A stretch of 64,000 nt of DNA. Origin: Diplonema papillatum. Taxonomy: Eukaryota > Euglenozoa > Diplonemea > Diplonemida > Diplonemidae. The stretch spans positions 310,001-374,000 of the forward strand of contig JAPJBO010000109.1 in NCBI GenBank assembly GCA_030068145.1, written 5' to 3'. Both the position numbers and the translations under genes were made by a program. This document shows positions 63,201 to 64,000 of this stretch, piece after piece. The notes beneath the pieces were generated by a model. That model ran no database searches. It was not told where the DNA came from and saw only the letters and a program-made list of their open reading frames with translations. The stretch's first letter is position 1. Each line of letters begins with the position of its first letter.

Positions 63201-64000
63201 CGAACGGATTCCCCGCAGCCGTGGCCACCGGGATGGAGTTGGACACCGGGGATGACGTTGTGAGGGGGGGGGTAGACCCCACGGGGGGATACCCGACGCA
63301 GGTGGAACCGTGGGCGGCGATGTAGTTCCGGAGGAACGCGCCCGTGCACGAAGCAGCCGTCCACTGCTTCGCGAAGCAAGCATCGTACGTCAACGCCGAC
63401 GACGCGTCAACGCCGTCGGCGTACTGCCACTGCACCCAGCTCACGCCGAGCTCCCGCGCCACCTCGAGGAACGTGTACGCGTCCTCCAAATACGGAACGC
63501 CGCCGCCGGTGGCGTCCGTCGGCGCGAAAGCGGTGACAAACAGCGGCATTTTCGCGGCGTGCGCCGCGAACTTGTCCAGCAGCGACGTGTGCGTGCCGGC
63601 GAAGAAGTGGAACGCGTACATGACGTTCGCAGGGCGGGCTACCGGGGCTGCAAAGGCGATCTCCACGTCTTGGGACCAGTTGGTGGTCCCGACGATGACG
63701 ATCGCTTTCGGGTCGTTTGCCCGGATCGCAGCGATGATGCTGTCTGCGTACGTCTTCACGGCACTCCATTCGACCATGTTCGGCTCGCTCACGATTTCGT
63801 ACAGAACGTGCCGCTCCGCTGCGTAAAGCGCGGACATTTCTTCGAAGAAACCCTGCGCGCCTTGATAGACCGCGGCGTTCGGGTCCCCCGGGGTGTGGAC
63901 GTGCCAGTCTATGATGACGTAGATTCCGAGCTCCTTCGCCCACTGCACGATGTCCTTCACTTTTTCCTTTACGAACGCGCTTCCGTCGGCGAATCCACCC
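60205..64000 (-). CDS. GH5-GH6 fusion with nine Cys modules; both hydrolase sites altered (5' end off window)
   Basis: The frame stays open to the right edge, so the N-terminus is missing. Seen parts, in order: (1) a GH5 barrel very like that of 7189-9912, but YEIVSEP replaces YEICNEP, FHFFAGTH replaces FHFYAGTH and FVTAFAP replaces FATEWG. The nucleophile Glu is therefore Ala (codon at 63529-63531). (2) A GH6 cellobiohydrolase-like domain from about 63180 to 62040. LPNRDC keeps the Arg-Asp pair and TPGVSDG keeps the third Asp. In VEPGAIANL the usual catalytic Asp of VEPDSLANL is Gly (codon at 62758-62760), and the usual Tyr before LPxRDC is His. (3) Five Cys modules, a TSAPPTSSPP linker, then four more modules, the last CBM1-like (QPWGNC, WYAQCR). 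It probably binds cellulose and is secreted. Catalysis is doubtful. Confidence 0.9.
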   Translation of the reverse strand, partial: GGFADGSAFVKEKVKDIVQWAKELGIYVIIDWHVHTPGDPNAAVYQGAQGFFEEMSALYAAERHVLYEIVSEPNMVEWSAVKTYADSIIAAIRANDPKAIVIVGTTNWSQDVEIAFAAPVARPANVMYAFHFFAGTHTSLLDKFAAHAAKMPLFVTAFAPTDATGGGVPYLEDAYTFLEVARELGVSWVQWQYADGVDASSALTYDACFAKQWTAASCTGAFLRNYIAAHGSTCVGYPPVGSTPPLTTSSPVSNSIPVATAAGNPFAPPRRMYKNALFAQRVGAAAAAAADASVAERLEAAKDAPTSFWIDSSARIHGQGLDTAEGILADAALQTPAPVVTFVVHNLPNRDCDRTVTAGEICCYAAAAGGCDLKKAGTCPTGISAYKKDFIDELIFLLAGYQGVVPIVLIVEPGAIANLAAKRDDPQCGNLATASAYAEGIAYAVAQFHKILPEVAVYLDAGHSGLLGAPEAAQRYAYVVQSLGIVDKVRGFSTNVGSYQPTGTMCPALGFCAGNEPAGCCADPCGRLPAGGANNEANHVAVLSSLFPGKRFVVDTGRNGGATDEATCAHWCNVRDAAFGAAPTADANLTNVDALLWVKTPGVSDGCTSTLPDASACSWYDAQCGMPECIGASADEVSAPMAGEWFDLQAQTLAANAVSLLACTPDFLSCAGATCCGASQCYAIVLGIGQCRPVCDPLGPNECSVKTEATWVPAPAPDVTAVDCVSEGAACSSTQCCNAGLRCFTLGLGVSACLQTCAAPFDCVEIPYVPGCLTVGECSYTVDCCPGKECLRVNAAPDFTCIDECPPFSTCEAPPLSRAPTAETGAPHTGSPNVCVGNRGLCDTSLPCCEEGAQCYFLGDGFSYCLEECDAGGALECTVRVSTTFAPGSKVCVPEGDPCMPTDCCVGDAQCYNLLPGYSQCLTVCDEAGFACRLTQPTDVPSQAPPTNAPTAAPPTTAPPTSSPPTSAPPTSSPPTSAPPTSSPPTSAPPTSSPPTSAPPTSAPHTPAPPTHAPATPAPATEAPGGKCTLGGYEKCTAEKCCKDGYKCYVLTDELTLCLEKGTCDRRYWDCSYPTPVPATAAPTPSPTKPRTCKLFYSCTFDKECCVDGTRCYKQNHWYSQCLRQCPRGWDCNDNQPPPPAPTPVPTRAPPTPPSAKKCKLYHPCTTDENCCVFGTECYRQSRWYSQCLRECPYGWDCKKDEDTRTPVPQPQPPACRWVIQPWGNCQWARNCCATGWSCYEVNPWYAQCRRECTSRSWSCRKLC
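60990..61140. repeat. 30 bp coding minisatellite (Thr-Ser-Pro linker)
   Basis: GGGGCTGACGTGGGTGGAGA-TGATGTAGGG repeats about four and a half times and encodes TSAPPTSSPP on the minus strand. It is the flexible, probably O-glycosylated linker between module groups and is likely to vary in length between alleles. Confidence 0.93.

Overview
This window is eukaryotic nuclear DNA. Five long, uninterrupted, GC-rich reading frames all lie on the minus strand (7189-9912, 14669-18844, 25593-27116, 48040-50433 and 60205 to the right edge). They are separated by 5-20 kb of repeat mosaic. Signal peptides, fungal-style cellulose-binding Cys modules, an SLC34-type phosphate transporter, a LINE and long GT and GA microsatellites exclude a prokaryote. 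Intronless genes all on one strand and a cellulase/CBM repertoire suggest a heterotrophic protist. A euglenozoan such as a diplonemid, with polycistronic transcription and trans-splicing, fits well, but this is inference because no spliced-leader gene is visible.

There are four host genes. (1) 7189-9912 encodes a secreted GH5 endoglucanase with nine Cys-rich modules. (2) 14669-18844 encodes a Na+/phosphate cotransporter fused to a phytase-like ectodomain and extra membrane helices. (3) 25593-27116 encodes a secreted GDPD/sphingomyelinase-D-type phosphodiesterase barrel with two PLAT domains. (4) 60205 to beyond 64000 encodes a GH5-GH6 fusion with nine Cys-rich modules in which key catalytic residues of both hydrolase domains appear to be lost. 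Together they describe a cell that attacks plant or algal polysaccharide, phospholipid and organic phosphate outside the cell and takes up the released phosphate. Three of the four genes have a decayed partial copy of one of their ends beside them in the same orientation (6661-6970, 19140-19403, 59548-60110).

The rest is repeats. There is a 5'-truncated LINE (48040-50433) with RNase H and a duplicated zinc cluster, plus a second 3' end of the same family (39820-40345). Both end in a CA tract. A reverse transcriptase fragment lies at 20022-20228. Two short elements have perfect terminal inverted repeats (35912-36117, 47106-47481). Two or three loci have arrays of about 21 bp units enclosed by inverted repeats (29389-30138, 52935-53785, probably 35560-35840). 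There is a 256 bp satellite (27285-28980), a higher-order minisatellite (20905-21945), a large inverted repeat (22379-23187) and a near-perfect 96 bp palindrome (10251-10346). At least ten families of 50-300 bp dispersed repeats recur through the window. Most short open frames between the genes are by-products of these repeats. No convincing tRNA, rRNA or CRISPR was seen.
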